Below, in pieces: positions 21,991 through 33,281 of a DNA stretch of 64,000 nucleotides. The translations under genes were made by a program, and so were the position numbers. The notes under the pieces are model-generated. The model was not told the origin of the DNA, did no database searches, and saw nothing but the letters and a program-made list of their open reading frames with translations. The stretch spans positions 29,350,442 to 29,414,441 of the forward strand of contig NC_039367.1 of the NCBI RefSeq assembly GCF_003573695.1, read 5' to 3'. This DNA comes from Papaver somniferum (Eukaryota > Streptophyta > Magnoliopsida > Ranunculales > Papaveraceae). Positions within the stretch are counted from its first letter, which is position 1. Each line of letters starts with the position of its first letter.

Positions 21991-23862
21991 ATGAACAGAT
22001 CATCAAGAAATGAAAAAAGGGTTCTTCTTGGAATTTCAGTTCTTGCTTTGGTTTTTGTGATTTCTGATGTTGTTTTGGGTATAGAAGATGATATAAGATG
22101 TTTGAAAGGCGTAAAAGCAGCATTTAAAGACCCTCAAGGAAGATTAGAATCATGGACTTTTGATAATTCATCAGTTGGTCTTATCTGTAAACTCTCTGGT
22201 GTTTCTTGCTGGAACGCTAAAGAAGATCGACTGATTAGTGTTTCACTTTCATCATATGAACTTTCTGGACAAATTCCTGATTCTTTACAGTACTGTGCAA
22301 GTCTTCAGACTTTAGATCTCTCAGATAATAAGATTTCAGGTACAATTCCTTCTCAACTGTGTACTTGGTTACCTTATATTACAACTCTAGATCTTTCCGG
22401 AAATCAACTTTCTGGTGAAATTCCTTCAAACTTGGCTAATTGTACCTATTTGAATAAGCTCAAGTTGTCGAATAATCGATTATCTGGTACAATTCCTCCT
22501 CAATTTGCTAGTCTGCCTCGTCTTATAGAATTTAATGTTGCTAATAATGATTTATCTGGTCAAATTCCGTTCAATTTGACGAGTTTTAATCGTGCTAATT
22601 TCGAAGGAAATAGTGAACTATGTGGTGGTCCTCTTGGATCTAGGTGTGGTGCTGCTGGAAAGAGTAGTAAAATAGTGATTATAATTGCTGCTGGTGTTTC
22701 AAGTGCTGTGATTTCATTGTTGGTTGGATTTGGTCTATGGTGGTGGTTCTTTGTGAGATATAACCGTAAGCGTAGAGCTGCTGGAAAATATGATGACAGT
22801 AGATGGGGAGAGAGATTAAAGAGCCATAGACAAGTTCAAGTCACTTTGTTTAAGAAACCTCTTGTGAAGATCAAGTTAGGAGATTTAATGGCTGCCACTA
22901 ATAATTTTAGTAAGGAAACGATCATCATTTCCACTAGAACGGGAACTTCGTATAAGGCAGTACTTCCGGATGGATCAGCCCTTTCAATCAAAAGGCTCCT
23001 TAATTGTAATCTTGATGAGAAGGAATTCCGCACTGAGATGATTAGACTGGGGCAACTAAGGCATCCCAATTTGGTACCACTTTTGGGTTTTTGTGTTGTG
23101 CTAGATGAGAAACTCTTGGTGTATAAACATATGCCTAGTGGAACTCTGTATTCTCAATTGCATAGAGAAGGCGATTTGAATAGTGAAGATGGTCCGTTGG
23201 ATTGGTCAACTAGGCTTAGGATTAGTATTGGTGTTTCCAGGGGATTGGCTTGGCTTCACCATGGATGCCAACCTCCTTTTCTGCATCGAAATGTTTGCTC
23301 TAATTCAATCCTTCTTGATGATGATTTTGATCCTAGGATAACTGATTTTGGTCTTGGGAAGCTCATAAATTCTGATGTTACTCATAATAGTACTTTTATG
23401 AGTGGTACTTTAGGAGAGTTTGGGTATGTTGCTCCGGAGTATTCGAGCACCATGGTTGCTTCCCTGAAAGGTGATGTTTATGGGTTTGGGGTTGTGCTTT
23501 TGGAATTGGTGACAGGGCAAAAGCCCCTTGATGTCAGTGTACCAGATGAGGATTTCAAGGGTAACTTAGTAGATTGGGTGGATCAGCTCACGGCTGCTGG
23601 TCAGATCAAGGATGTCATTGATAAGTCTATTTGCGGAAAAGGTCATGACAATGAAATTCTACAGGTTCTGAAGATTGCAAGTGCTTGTGTGGTTCCTAGG
23701 CCCAAGGACAGGTCTTCTATGTACCAGGTTCACCAGTCACTGAAGACACTTGGTGCAGTACATGGTTTCTCAGAACAGTATGAGGAGTTCCCGCTGATAT
23801 TTGGTAAACAAGAACCTGATCGTCAGCATGTCAGAATTCCCTTAGAGATCGACTGTCAATGA
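21991..23862 (+). CDS. BIR2: BIR2-like LRR receptor pseudokinase (BAK1-interacting)
   Basis: A 623-residue LRR receptor-like kinase in one exon. It has a signal peptide at 11-30, an N-terminal cap (CLKGVKAAFKDPQGRLESW, Cys 66/73), about five LRRs at 81-200 with SGxIP repeats, a Cys pair (ELCGG..C), a transmembrane helix at 227-256, and a kinase domain at about 305-590. The closest family is Arabidopsis BIR2, which binds the co-receptor BAK1 at the plasma membrane and holds it back until a pathogen pattern is sensed. As in BIR2 the kinase looks inactive: the Gly-rich loop is STRTGTSYKA and the catalytic Asp is Asn (LHRN, 431-434), while Lys 334 and DFG (452-454) remain. Length fits the family (about 600 aa). 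It is intact, with ATG in a normal plant leader. BIR3/BIR4 cannot be ruled out without a tree. Confidence 0.93.
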   Translation: MNRSSRNEKRVLLGISVLALVFVISDVVLGIEDDIRCLKGVKAAFKDPQGRLESWTFDNSSVGLICKLSGVSCWNAKEDRLISVSLSSYELSGQIPDSLQYCASLQTLDLSDNKISGTIPSQLCTWLPYITTLDLSGNQLSGEIPSNLANCTYLNKLKLSNNRLSGTIPPQFASLPRLIEFNVANNDLSGQIPFNLTSFNRANFEGNSELCGGPLGSRCGAAGKSSKIVIIIAAGVSSAVISLLVGFGLWWWFFVRYNRKRRAAGKYDDSRWGERLKSHRQVQVTLFKKPLVKIKLGDLMAATNNFSKETIIISTRTGTSYKAVLPDGSALSIKRLLNCNLDEKEFRTEMIRLGQLRHPNLVPLLGFCVVLDEKLLVYKHMPSGTLYSQLHREGDLNSEDGPLDWSTRLRISIGVSRGLAWLHHGCQPPFLHRNVCSNSILLDDDFDPRITDFGLGKLINSDVTHNSTFMSGTLGEFGYVAPEYSSTMVASLKGDVYGFGVVLLELVTGQKPLDVSVPDEDFKGNLVDWVDQLTAAGQIKDVIDKSICGKGHDNEILQVLKIASACVVPRPKDRSSMYQVHQSLKTLGAVHGFSEQYEEFPLIFGKQEPDRQHVRIPLEIDCQ

Positions 23863-25479
23863 ACGATCTCTGTGGCTCATGTTAGGTGTGTCGAGCTTGT
23901 ATGTCAACGGTATGATTTTCTATTTCACTCGAACTTCCTTATTACAAACCCCATTTGTTGTTTAGATGTGTATAAAACAAAATATTTCAATGTTAGCTTT
24001 TCTCATTCCACGAAACTTTGAATTCTCAATTCATACAAAGGAACCTCTTAGGCTCCTTTTGTATCTGTAACATGCTCCATTCCTAGAAGATTTAGCAATC
24101 CATCGGGATGTTTCCGGGAACAGAAATGCATTTCTCATGCATCCATAGAGATAAAGCTTGTGTTATCTGGATAGGCTCTGTTGTATAACTGTTTGTCCTT
24201 TAGTATGGATGCGCACTTTTTTATCTCTATTCTGGTGTCCAATGCCTTCTGGTTCTAAACAATCTCTACTGTGATCAATGTCTATTAAGAAATCCTTCAA
24301 TGATACTGTCTTGTTCGTTTATTGAGATGTTGTTGATGGCCGTGTAGTGGCTTAGCGAGTATGTATACATCTTCATGGCTCTGGAGAAGTGGACGTCATT
24401 CAAGAACATCCTTAAAGATTAGTTTCTTTCACCGTGTTGGAAGATTTGCGTTTTTTTTTTCCTTTTTTCGACATCAAAGTTATGGAATATCCCTTCTACG
24501 ACAGCTACATAAGTTTGTCAGCCAGCTTTATAATAGTCTTTGTGCAGATTAGAGATTGAATTTATTTTATTTATCCCTTATTTCTTTAAGGCAGAAAGTT
24601 TAAAATTTCTTATTTCTTTAAGGCAGAAAGTTGTTTAAAATTTCTCATGTAGCTTAGAGAGAGAGAGGGAGAATTATCATTTGCATTCGATAACTTTGGA
24701 GGTTACCAAATCTATATGAAACAAAATAATCTTAATCACAGAACTGGTAACCTCTCGAGTAATTTGGTGCCCCTGTAGCAACTTTGTTGCAGAAAGTGCA
24801 GGGCTACGACGGGCGATTACCAAATTCCACATAAGATTACCATTACCAAGCAAAGATACCCTGCAACCATGCAGAGTTTCATTCGAGCAGTATTTGAGAA
24901 AGTGTTGCAGTTGTAAAGGTTGTTATTTATGAGTAAAACAATCTTATCAGATTCCTGTCCAGTTGGTGGGATATATTAAAGGTATTCAACAGCAAGCAAG
25001 TGATTATTGCAAAACCTAATCCTTTATTTTTCCTTCCAATTCAGCTGTATGCATCACAGTGTTCTCGTGACAACAATAAATGGGAGTTTTTTTTTTATGT
25101 TTTTGTAGGAAGTCAAAAAAAGTGTACATATTCCAAAGTGGTGGTCAAATACCTAATCTTGATTTTTGATATTCACAAACTTTAAAGAATTGAAACTTGG
25201 GTCCATATCAACCACATATGAGCTGTCCATGTCCAAAATAGACTAATATCTTTGGAGTCCTTGAACCTGTCTATCTTTGTTTTATGGTCCTTGTGGAGTA
25301 GTAGAAACCAATAACCAGAAGAAAGAAACCCATTCTGCTGTCATCAGTGGAGCTAGAGCTATTTTATTAACTAGGAAACCCAAGCTACAGATCCCTTCGT
25401 ATCACTATTAGTCATCATGATAAATGGATGCCCCATGGTGCCGTTAATGAAACATCTATGGATAGTGGTGCAGGCTATG
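23863..25479 (+). other. 3' region of BIR2-like gene and intergenic DNA
   Basis: This holds the presumed 3' UTR and then non-coding AT-rich sequence with no supportable gene. Short ORFs at 24361 and 25000 have no recognisable content. A GAGAGA tract lies near 24657 and a short tandem repeat at 24577-24645. Confidence 0.5.
24577..24645 (+). repeat. Short tandem duplication
   Basis: CTTATTTCTTTAAGGCAGAA and the following AAGTT..TAAAATTTCT occur twice in a row, about 32 bp apart, in the 3' flank of the receptor gene. Confidence 0.75.
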
Positions 25480-25810
25480 TAACGAGGGACTTCACAAATA
25501 AAGCTTCCTTTTAAATCTGCTGCTGAAGCTAGAGCTATTTGGGTTGTCCTAAAAAAAGCAGTTGAGCAAAAGTTTACTCACCTTATTATTAAAAGTGGTG
25601 CAAAAGATCTCACTGACCAATTTTCAGCTGGGAGGTTTGATGTAGAACGGCAAGCAGTTGAGCAAAAGTTTACTCACCTTATTATTAAAAGTGATGCAAA
25701 AGATCTCATTGACCAATTTTCAGCTGGGAGGTTTGATGTAGAACGGCGGTTTTTTCCCTCTAATTTAGTTGCTTGTCTTAGCACTCTCAGCTACAAATCA
25801 TGCAATTCCA
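25480..25810 (+). pseudogene. LINE-type RNase H fragment with internal duplication
   Basis: The plus-strand frame encodes SAAEARAIWVVLKKAVEQKF then THLIIKS and DQFSAGRFD, then FFPSNLVACLSTLSYKSCNS. This resembles the RNase H (RVT_3) tail of plant LINEs and related host proteins. A 32-codon block is tandemly duplicated in frame (25558-25653 and 25654-25749). No start, stop or neighbouring RT was found, so it is an isolated remnant. Confidence 0.65.
25558..25749 (+). repeat. Tandem duplication, 96-bp unit, two copies
   Basis: Copies at 25558-25653 and 25654-25749 begin GCAGTTGAGCAAAAGTTTAC. They differ at only a few bases (for example GTGGTGCAAAAG against GTGATGCAAAAG). The unit length is a multiple of three. 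Confidence 0.9.
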
Positions 25811-26034
25811 TCCATTTAACGCCGCCAGGGAAGATTTATTCAAGGAAGGTCGAAGATCACTAATAATCCAATTTTAAGTTTTAACTATTATCATCGGTCC
25901 ATAAAAGTTATAAACTTGGAAATTAAACATGCAGAAGACCAGTTTTACGAGTATGCAACCCATTGACGCAATGCCCATGATAATTTACAATGACACCCAA
26001 TTAGAAGAAAAATAAGGTTTTTGGCATAGCTTAG

Positions 26035-29000
26035 TCATAATGACTCGTTTGATAGCCATGGGTTGGGTGCAACATATGTATACCCATGGAAATGTTCACC
26101 TGAAGTTGGTGTGGGAGCTGGTGAGTCGTCCGCCGGCATTGCTAGCCAGCACTGATCGAAATTTGCTGTGCAATCTGTGCCAGATACATCTGGTTTGAAC
26201 TTCGGTTTGAATTCTCTCTCGTCTAACTTCTTCCAATTTACCGACTTGAACCATTTATGCTTCTTTATTTCGTCTGCTCCGGTAGGCCCACTGCCCAACC
26301 TTCTTTCTGGCTCTTTTTGCAGTAGCTGACAGACACAACATTTTTGTTCCTCATCAGATTAAGAAACATGTACACCAGATAATTGACAGAAAAAACACAT
26401 TGGTTCTTACCGCTTTAAGTAAAGAGTGAGCTTCACTGGTCAAGAACGGTGGGAGCTTGAACTTTTCTTTAATGATTTTCTGTTGAAGTTTCTGCCGATT
26501 GGCGTGTGTGTACGGAGGCTGGAAGAACAAAATAGAATTTCAATGAACAGCAGCACTATATGTGAAGATCAAGAGCAGTTCAATGTTTACCCTCCAAACC
26601 ACATGATCCGCTTAGAACAAGATTTTTGCTTTCGATCTATTTGTTTCACGTGAAAAATGTATTGAACATGCTGGTTAAATTGTCTCGGCAAATAATGTTT
26701 AAAATCTAGACCACCACATGCATAATGAGATTCTCCAAGAAAGGAGTTCCACAAATCATGCACCACATTGATGACCCCTGTGTGAGGTCAACAAGCAAAC
26801 AACACATGATTTGTATTCTATGGTAGATATAATTAATCTGATTAGCAAACACCCAAAATTATCTCGCAAAACTCCATCAAAAAGTAAGAATTGACCACTG
26901 GAGATCCAAAATTCACGGAACTACCGGCTCAGAAGGGGTTAAATATTATTAAGAGGGTTTACCTGGCCAGTTAACATTTCATACAGGAGTACCCCGACGC
27001 TCCACCAATCCGCATCTTTATTGTGGCCCTTAGACTGCAAGATCTCCGGAGCCATGTATTCTGTTGTTCCACACATTGAATTTGATCGGCTTGATTCGTC
27101 AATTTCTTTTGCCATTCCAAAGTCAGTTAGCATAACCTGCATGACGGGTTTAGGATGTAAGGACATGATGTACTAATTTTAAAATGTATGTAAGAAAATA
27201 AACGAAAATAGAACAGTTTGAACAGATATTTTGTATGCACCAAAAACACGATATAACGTATCTGGGCATGACCTTACATGCCCGTCACTGTCCATAAGGA
27301 TATTTTCAGGTTTAAGATCCCGGTGCACGATTCCCCTCTCGTGAAGATGTGAAACAGCAGAAACTATCTCGGCAGTATAAACCCTTGCTTGATCCTCACT
27401 ACCGAATACATACCCAAAAGCCAGTATCAAACATATGCACAATACGCCCATAACTAATGGTGCAAATGGTCAAATGGAATAATATACCTGAAAATTCCCT
27501 GCCGATACAGATGAAAGAAGAGATGTCCTCCATTTATAAAATCCAGGATCAGATACAGCTTAGACTTCGTCTGCAAATTTGCACCAAAAGAAAGTAACTA
27601 ACCCAAAAGTACAAACAAGGTGATCGAGACAAAAAAAATATATGAATACGAAGAGACCAAAATAACATAGACAGGCATTCTCTTAGCCAACATCCACTTA
27701 AAATACTCCCTTTCTTAGTCATGAATATATTCAGATCACGACTCCACTTTTGCTCTCCTCTCTCTACACCAGCCTCTCTCAAACAGTTCGAATGGCAACT
27801 AATACTTCAGTCCAAAGGCCAGCGGAAGATACAAGTCCCTTTTATCCTAATAGCCTAACAATCACATTCTTTCACAAGACATTTAAATATACAACATCAC
27901 AGACATGGCAATGTATACCTTATATTTCCTTAAGTTAAATTTATTCAATTAATTGAACTCTATTGGACTACCTATAGTTAAGTGCTATTTTTACTCTATC
28001 GTGTTCTTTTCCTTCTAAAGCATGCAAAAGCAGTGTTCCATCAGATAAAACTGAAAACTGTTGGCAGTATGGCAATTAAAAAGAAGTATCCAAAATCACA
28101 AACAGTTATAACTCAAAGTGACAAGATGGTGTATCAATTTCCTAACTCAGATGACAATATTTCCACTATGATGACCAGTAGCTCTAGTACTTCTGAATCT
28201 GGATATAGAAGAAAACATACCAATGTGTACCTACGTCGCCAACTTACCCATTTTTGACCAAGTCATAACTGTGAATATAAATACTATAGATGGTAGCGTC
28301 TACTTTCAGCATACCAATAAGAATAGCTAAGATGTACATTTCATTAAAAAATACAAATGATAGCTAGTTAAACCCAATATACGGATATGTAAAAAGTTTC
28401 TAGACTTGTCAAAATTAGAATGTACATGTTGTTCTTACTCCTAACCAAGACATGGTGGTGTAAGAAAAAAGCATGTTGAGAATCTTGTCAACAAGAATCT
28501 TACGAGCCCTCACGAACAAACCCAGGCTAGAAGCTGGTCCATGCTACTGACACAACACATCATTTCACAAGTGGTTCAAAATGCAAAGGGGAAAAAGGTC
28601 TATCCTCGTGTGCTTTTACAATCAACAAGAAACAGCATAGATGCAACTTCAATCTAGTTTGAAGAACTTATCTGTTTGCAAGGCTTAATAAGTGCGGTAA
28701 CTCTCTAAATTCTAACTCTGGGAGAATCCACAGGGTCATCGATAGGAGTTCCTCATGCACAATTTTTCGATAAGCAAACATTAGCATCTTCCTTTATGAT
28801 CATGTGACAATTGTTTTGTTACTCCTCAAGCTGATAGAGTTTAAGTGTGCCAAGAAGCATTTGACAGAAAAATCGCTTAAACATATAATTCAGTGCAAAT
28901 TCACAAATATGTTCTGATCAATTAACAAACCACTTGAATTGATAGAATTCTTTAGTTCCTGTATAGTTCTTCATAATGTACACAAAAATGTTTCAATTTT

Positions 29001-29881
29001 TTCTTAAAGTTTGCATATTTTCATTCACCAAAATTTGAAAACTCTAACAATCAAATAATGAAAAAAACTAAAAATGAATGAATTGAGTACCTGAAAGGAA
29101 TATCTGAGCTGAACAATAAAAGGATGATCAACTTTAGTTAATATATCTCTCTCAGCTCTCATATAATCCACATGATTCTTCTTAATAATTGTATCTTTTC
29201 TCATCACTTTCATTGCAAAAATCCCATCACTCTCATCATTTTCATCAAACCCTTTTTTTCTCACTAAAAACACTTTCCCAAATGCCCCTTGCCCAACAAC
29301 CCTCATTATCACAAAATCTCCAGGACCCATTTTACTAACTTCTTTTTTTCTCCTTCTCCACTTGAACCTCTTGTTCTACATCAGGTTCCTTCTTCTTCTT
29401 CTTCTTCTTCTTCTTCTTCTTCTTCTTCTTCTTCTTCTTCTTCTTCTTCTTCTTCTTCTTCTTCTTCTTCTTCTTCTTCTTCTTCTTCTTCTTCTTCTTC
29501 TTCTTCTTCTTCTTCTTCTTCTTCTTCTTCTTCTTCTTCTTCTTCTTCTTCTTCTTCTTCTTCTTCTTCTTCTTCTTCTTCTTCTTCTTCTTCTTCTTCT
29601 TCTTCTTCTTCTTCTTCTTCTTCTTCTTCTTCTTCTTCTTCTTCTTCTTCTTCNNNNNNNNNNNNNNNNNNNNNNNNNNNNNNNNNNNNNNNNNNNNNNN
29701 NNNNNNNNNNNNNNNNNNNNNNNNNNNNNNNNNNNNNNNNNNNNNNNNNNNNNNNNNNNNNNNNNNNNNNNNNNNNNNNNNNNNNNNNNNNNNNNNNNNN
29801 NNNNNNNNNNNNNNNNNNTCTTCTTCTTCCTCTTCTTCTTCCTCTTCCTCTTCTTCCTCTTCGTCTTCCTCTTCTTCCTCT

Positions 29882-29976
<95 letters not shown>

Positions 29977-30270
29977 TTCTTCTTCATCACAACTTTGTAA
30001 ACCAGTTTCTTGTTCAATAGATAAAGGTAAAGAAGTAGAAGTTGTAAATCTAGGAGAAGGACCAACAAAAGAATGAGATCTACTATGAATAATTTCTGGG
30101 TCCATAAGATATGGTGTAGATGAAGAAGTTAATGGACCAAATACTTCAGAGAAATCAAAATCTTCATCACCACCACCAGAATTTGGTGATGTTGAAGATG
30201 GTATACATAGTTTGTTTAACTTACTTGCTAAAATTGAATGAAGGGTTTTCTTCTGAATTGTTGAAACCAT
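26035..30270 (-). CDS. S6K: S6 kinase homolog (AGC kinase, TOR pathway), six exons
   Basis: Exons (minus): 30270-29091, 27570-27488, 27398-27278, 27136-26963, 26518-26411, 26325-26035; all junctions are GT-AG and the phases agree. It phosphorylates ribosomal protein S6 and other targets downstream of TOR and PDK1. Visible: an N-terminal TOS/RAPTOR-like motif ([10 protein letters not shown], residues 38-47), Gly loop [32 protein letters not shown], the PDK1 site loop [14 protein letters not shown], the AGC tail ([13 protein letters not shown]) and the hydrophobic motif FHGYTY with the TOR-type Thr. Arabidopsis S6K1/S6K2 match in order and length. ATG 30268-30270 is chosen because the protein then starts MVS like AtS6K1; the ORF upstream has no other ATG. 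Oddities: exon 1 contains a GAA microsatellite with an assembly gap, and a T7 run (29343-29349) throws the acidic N-terminus out of frame with the kinase domain, giving TAG at 29335. Removing one base reconnects them, so a sequencing error is more likely than a pseudogene. A downstream ATG at 29330 could start a kinase-only form. Confidence 0.92.
27571..29090 (-). other. S6K intron 1
   Basis: A 1520-bp intron between the Gly-loop exon and the exon beginning [11 protein letters not shown]. Donor GTACTC at 29090 and acceptor TTTGCAG ending at 27571. It is AT-rich and I see no gene or transposon in it. The small ORFs inside are shadows. Confidence 0.85.
29388..29985 (-). repeat. GAA/TTC microsatellite in S6K exon 1 (with gap)
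   Basis: Uninterrupted TTC units run from about 29388 to 29653, then the gap, then TTC units with scattered CCT changes from 29819 to about 29985. In S6K sense it is GAA/AAG/AGA, open in all three frames (Glu, Lys or Arg). The N-terminal frame reads it as poly-Glu; the frame that leads toward the kinase domain reads Lys. Confidence 0.95.
29654..29818. other. Assembly gap (165 N)
   Basis: A run of N inside the microsatellite. Its length is not informative, so the reading frame across it is unknown. Confidence 1.
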
Positions 30271-30651
30271 CTTAAACAAACCCAGAGTTAAAATCCAAGG
30301 TTTCTGATGAAATTAAGCTCAAAGGAAGATTTTTTTTTTTTTTTACAGAAACCGGCCTAGAAAATCTTCTGGGCAGGCAATGAGAACGGAAGATTACATG
30401 ATTATTAGTAGATTTCAATGGAGGTGAATGCCGATTGGATTCTGGGAAGACTGGGAGAGAAAAGTTCACTGTTTGATTTGTGAGCACATGGACTGTGACG
30501 AGATATTCAATGAATGAATCATAAAGAGCAAAGCTTTTAAAGTGGAACTCAGTGTTTTATTGTTTTTTGAAAATTTTCTTTTGACAGAAAGTGGAACTCG
30601 GTTTAAGAACTTAAAATCTCACCAAGAGCCCAAATGTTCTATTCTTCGGCA
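30271..30651 (-). promoter_or_regulatory. S6K 5' flank and presumed 5' UTR
   Basis: A stretch of 381 bases between the S6K ATG and the transposon nest. On the minus strand two tiny upstream ORFs precede the main ATG: a 7-codon one at 30489-30466 (MCSQIKQ) and a start-stop ATGTAA near 30400. Whether they are transcribed depends on the unknown start site. Any S6K promoter elements further upstream have been pushed more than 31 kb away by the insertion. Confidence 0.4.
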
Positions 30652-30828
30652 CGGCTGCACATGGGACGGTAGGGTACGGATTTTTCCCTAGCTCAGTACC
30701 TGTACCTTCCTATGGCTGGTACCTGTACCTTGTACCTGTATCTGTGCAATATGGAACGGGATGGGATCTGTACCTGTTTAACTCGGTACAGGACGGGACG
30801 GGACCGGTTCTTTACCTGTAGTGTATGT
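30652..30828 (+). repeat. Left terminus of TIR element with subterminal repeats
   Basis: Repeated GTACCTGTACC, CGGTACAGG and GGGACGGGACC motifs follow the terminal GGCTGCACA. It is interrupted at 30828 by RT1; 30824-30828 is the RT1 target duplication TATGT. Confidence 0.6.
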
Positions 30829-31769
30829 TGTGTGTACATATTTTATCATCGAACACGTGTATATAGGAAGATACGTGGAGAGCATGCAGGCAAAGTCATC
30901 AAAACACGATGACACACGCCCATAGCCAAGAAGCCTATCCCGGCGACGTCGGATCTTTGCCCGAACAAATCTAAGGGCAGAGGTTAAAAGATGCACCGAA
31001 AACACGATGTACTACGGAGCACCAAATAACTCCCGAAGAGTTACTTTATCTCATCCCCAAAAGAAACTAAGATCAACGGTGAAGAGAAAGTTAACTGACA
31101 TGGACGTGACAGGGGCAGAAAACACTTGTCTGACACGAGCAGGCGCCTCAACTACCCGCATTAAACACTCTGAGCAGTATACGTGTCGATCAACCCGTGG
31201 AACGAACGAGGATGGCTCTGCGTGATCAAGTAATGAACGAAGACTTCCGCGTGATGGACACAAAACACAAGAAGATAAGGTTCCAACGGCCCTCAGAAAT
31301 GGGTCCCACACTCTAACCCTATAAATACCCCCTCTCCACCAAGAGTGAGGGGATCGGAAAAATCAGGGAGAGAAGGAGAGAGAAAGATTGTGAGTGTAAG
31401 TTAGTCCTTTACAATATACAAACCTATGTAAACTCCAAAGTCACTCGACTATCTATGTAACCATCAAGTATATAGTGAAACAACAACCCGTGGATGTAGG
31501 CCTTAGTGATGAACCACATAAATCCCAGTCTTATTTACATTTCAGCACTTTACATTCGCCTAACACTCCTTGAGTTTTACTTTTATACTTCGTTTTCTTT
31601 ATCTTCCCCTGCGTAAACGCCCCTCGCGATGTTATTATATGAGGCTATGATAAACCCGAGGGTTTTGAGCCAAGGAATCAATGCAATCGTATTATTAGTG
31701 CGAGACGGTACCTAGAGTGCGAACATTGTTTGTGAACATATAGATGCCTTCGTGATTTACGTGTTCACA
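30829..31769 (+). repeat. 5' LTR of RT1
   Basis: 941 bp, TGTGTGTACATA to CGTGTTCACA, with only scattered differences from 60121-61062. A TATA box (CTATAAATA) is at 31319-31327 with a typical transcription start context downstream. Confidence 0.97.
31319..31327 (+). promoter_or_regulatory. RT1 LTR TATA box
   Basis: CTATAAATA, followed by CCCCCTCTCCACC; the same element is at 60611-60619 in the 3' LTR. It would drive sense transcription of RT1, away from S6K, which lies on the other strand. Confidence 0.7.
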
Positions 31770-31772
31770 ATT

Positions 31773-31790
31773 TGGCGCTAGAAACAGGGA
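31773..31790 (+). other. Primer binding site of RT1
   Basis: TGGCGCTAGAAACAGGGA follows the LTR end after 3 bases. It begins with the TGG expected opposite a tRNA CCA end; I do not assign the tRNA. Confidence 0.7.
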
Positions 31791-32169
31791 CTTCGTCCCG
31801 GTAAAAGATTTATCTTATCCTGTGATTTCATATTAAATTAGCATATGATTGCTCTACTTCATTAGCTCTGGCAGTATCCGTCGAAGCAATTCAAACTGGT
31901 TAAAAGATTTATTGCTTAGATCCATGGATTTACATTTTTTAGATCTCGTACGGACTTGTCTTTTCGGTGGGTTTTTGAAAATTTTCAAAAAGATCTACGT
32001 GCATTTTCAAAGGGATCCTTTCACGTATCCACATACCTTCAATGAACCCGCATTTTTAAAAGTTCTATGTGGCCCTCGGGCAGTTTTTTTTCTGTCTTGG
32101 AGTAATGAATTTCGTAAACTAACCCGATCCGCACGGACATTTCTGTTTCTCGCTGTTTGAAATTCCCTT
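31791..32169 (+). other. RT1 leader
   Basis: An untranslated stretch between PBS and gag with T-rich sequence. It ends TTCCCTTGTGCAG, which resembles a splice acceptor just before gag. No ORF of interest. Confidence 0.5.
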
Positions 32170-33281
32170 GTGCAGAAAGAAAACGACAGCACGATTGAAA
32201 AGATGCAGGAAGCAGGAAAATCCAAAGCCTCGTTAAAGGAAGCACCAAGGACAACCCCGGTCATCACCCGGAGCAAGCAGAAAGGAGACAAAGCCAAAAT
32301 AACTAGTCACAGACAGGACACTACGGAAATCACTTCGCCTATGAACGCTAACTCCGTTGCAGCCGCGGCCCTCAGAGCAGCGGCAGCGAAGTACAGTACG
32401 GCAGCGGCAGCCCCAAAGGATGCGGAAGCCAGCAAAACTCTTGTTACGAATCAATCTCACCAACCAAAAGAAAGGGTGGATGAATCCATAACACATCAAC
32501 CCGCTCACCCGCCAATCTTCGGAATGCCATCAACAAACGAACAGAATCAAACTGTGCCGGTGGTGGCACTCCGCCCGATGTGGAAATGCCAACAATCGAA
32601 GCTGAACCCCCACCACCTTTAGTACAAACCATAGAAGAAGAAGGCACCATGGCCTTAGTAGCACGAGCGGGGACTCCCAATCAGGGGTCAAACCAATCAC
32701 ATCGATTGATGGCTGAGCTTGAAGAATTGAAGAAGAGCCAGCAGGTTTACGCAGATGTTGTAGTTCTGCTGGCCAGAGAAAACCAAGATTTAAAAGACCG
32801 GATTTCCCTAAGCACGAAGACCAGCCAGCAACTTCATGAGGCAAATTCAAAGGCACCATAACCAAATCGAGATCGAAGAGTCATCGTAGCAGCCAATGGA
32901 GACACGGCTAGGGGAAGTAGCGCATCTGACCCAGATTACAATGACGGAGAGTCAGACTATCACGAGCAGAAGAGCGTAGGGCATCACCGCGCGATGGAAG
33001 AGCTACGTGATGAAATGATGGCCGAGATCAGGCAATTAAAAAGTAGACAAGGCGGGGGGAGGTTAGAAGAGGTCATGAGAGAGGCTAACTCCACGCCCCT
33101 AACTCATCGCCTGGCCAACACCCCTATTCCGATGAAATGCCCTGTCCCGACGTTCGAATGATATGACGGATCCAGTGATCCCGCTGCACATATTCGGTAT
33201 TATAACCGTGTCTTAGCTAGATGGAGTCATAACGACGCCGTACTCTGTAGATACTTCTCGTCAATCCTGAAGGGATCATCA
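32170..33281 (+). pseudogene. RT1 gag, N-terminal part, broken
   Basis: An open stretch from 32170 (first ATG at 32203) encodes a basic, Ala-rich N-terminus (AAALRAAAAKY), then shifts frame near 32570 into a coiled-coil-like segment (LMAELEELKKSQQVYADVV). A third stretch (32870-33281) leads into the capsid domain and contains a TGA at 33159-33161 where related gags usually have Arg (CGA to TGA). Together these are the N-terminal half of gag. Confidence 0.7.

Noticed and set aside
29289..30020. Plus-strand poly-Ser and poly-Leu ORFs over the microsatellite
   Set aside because: Product of TTC repeats and N positions; the real gene is S6K on the minus strand.
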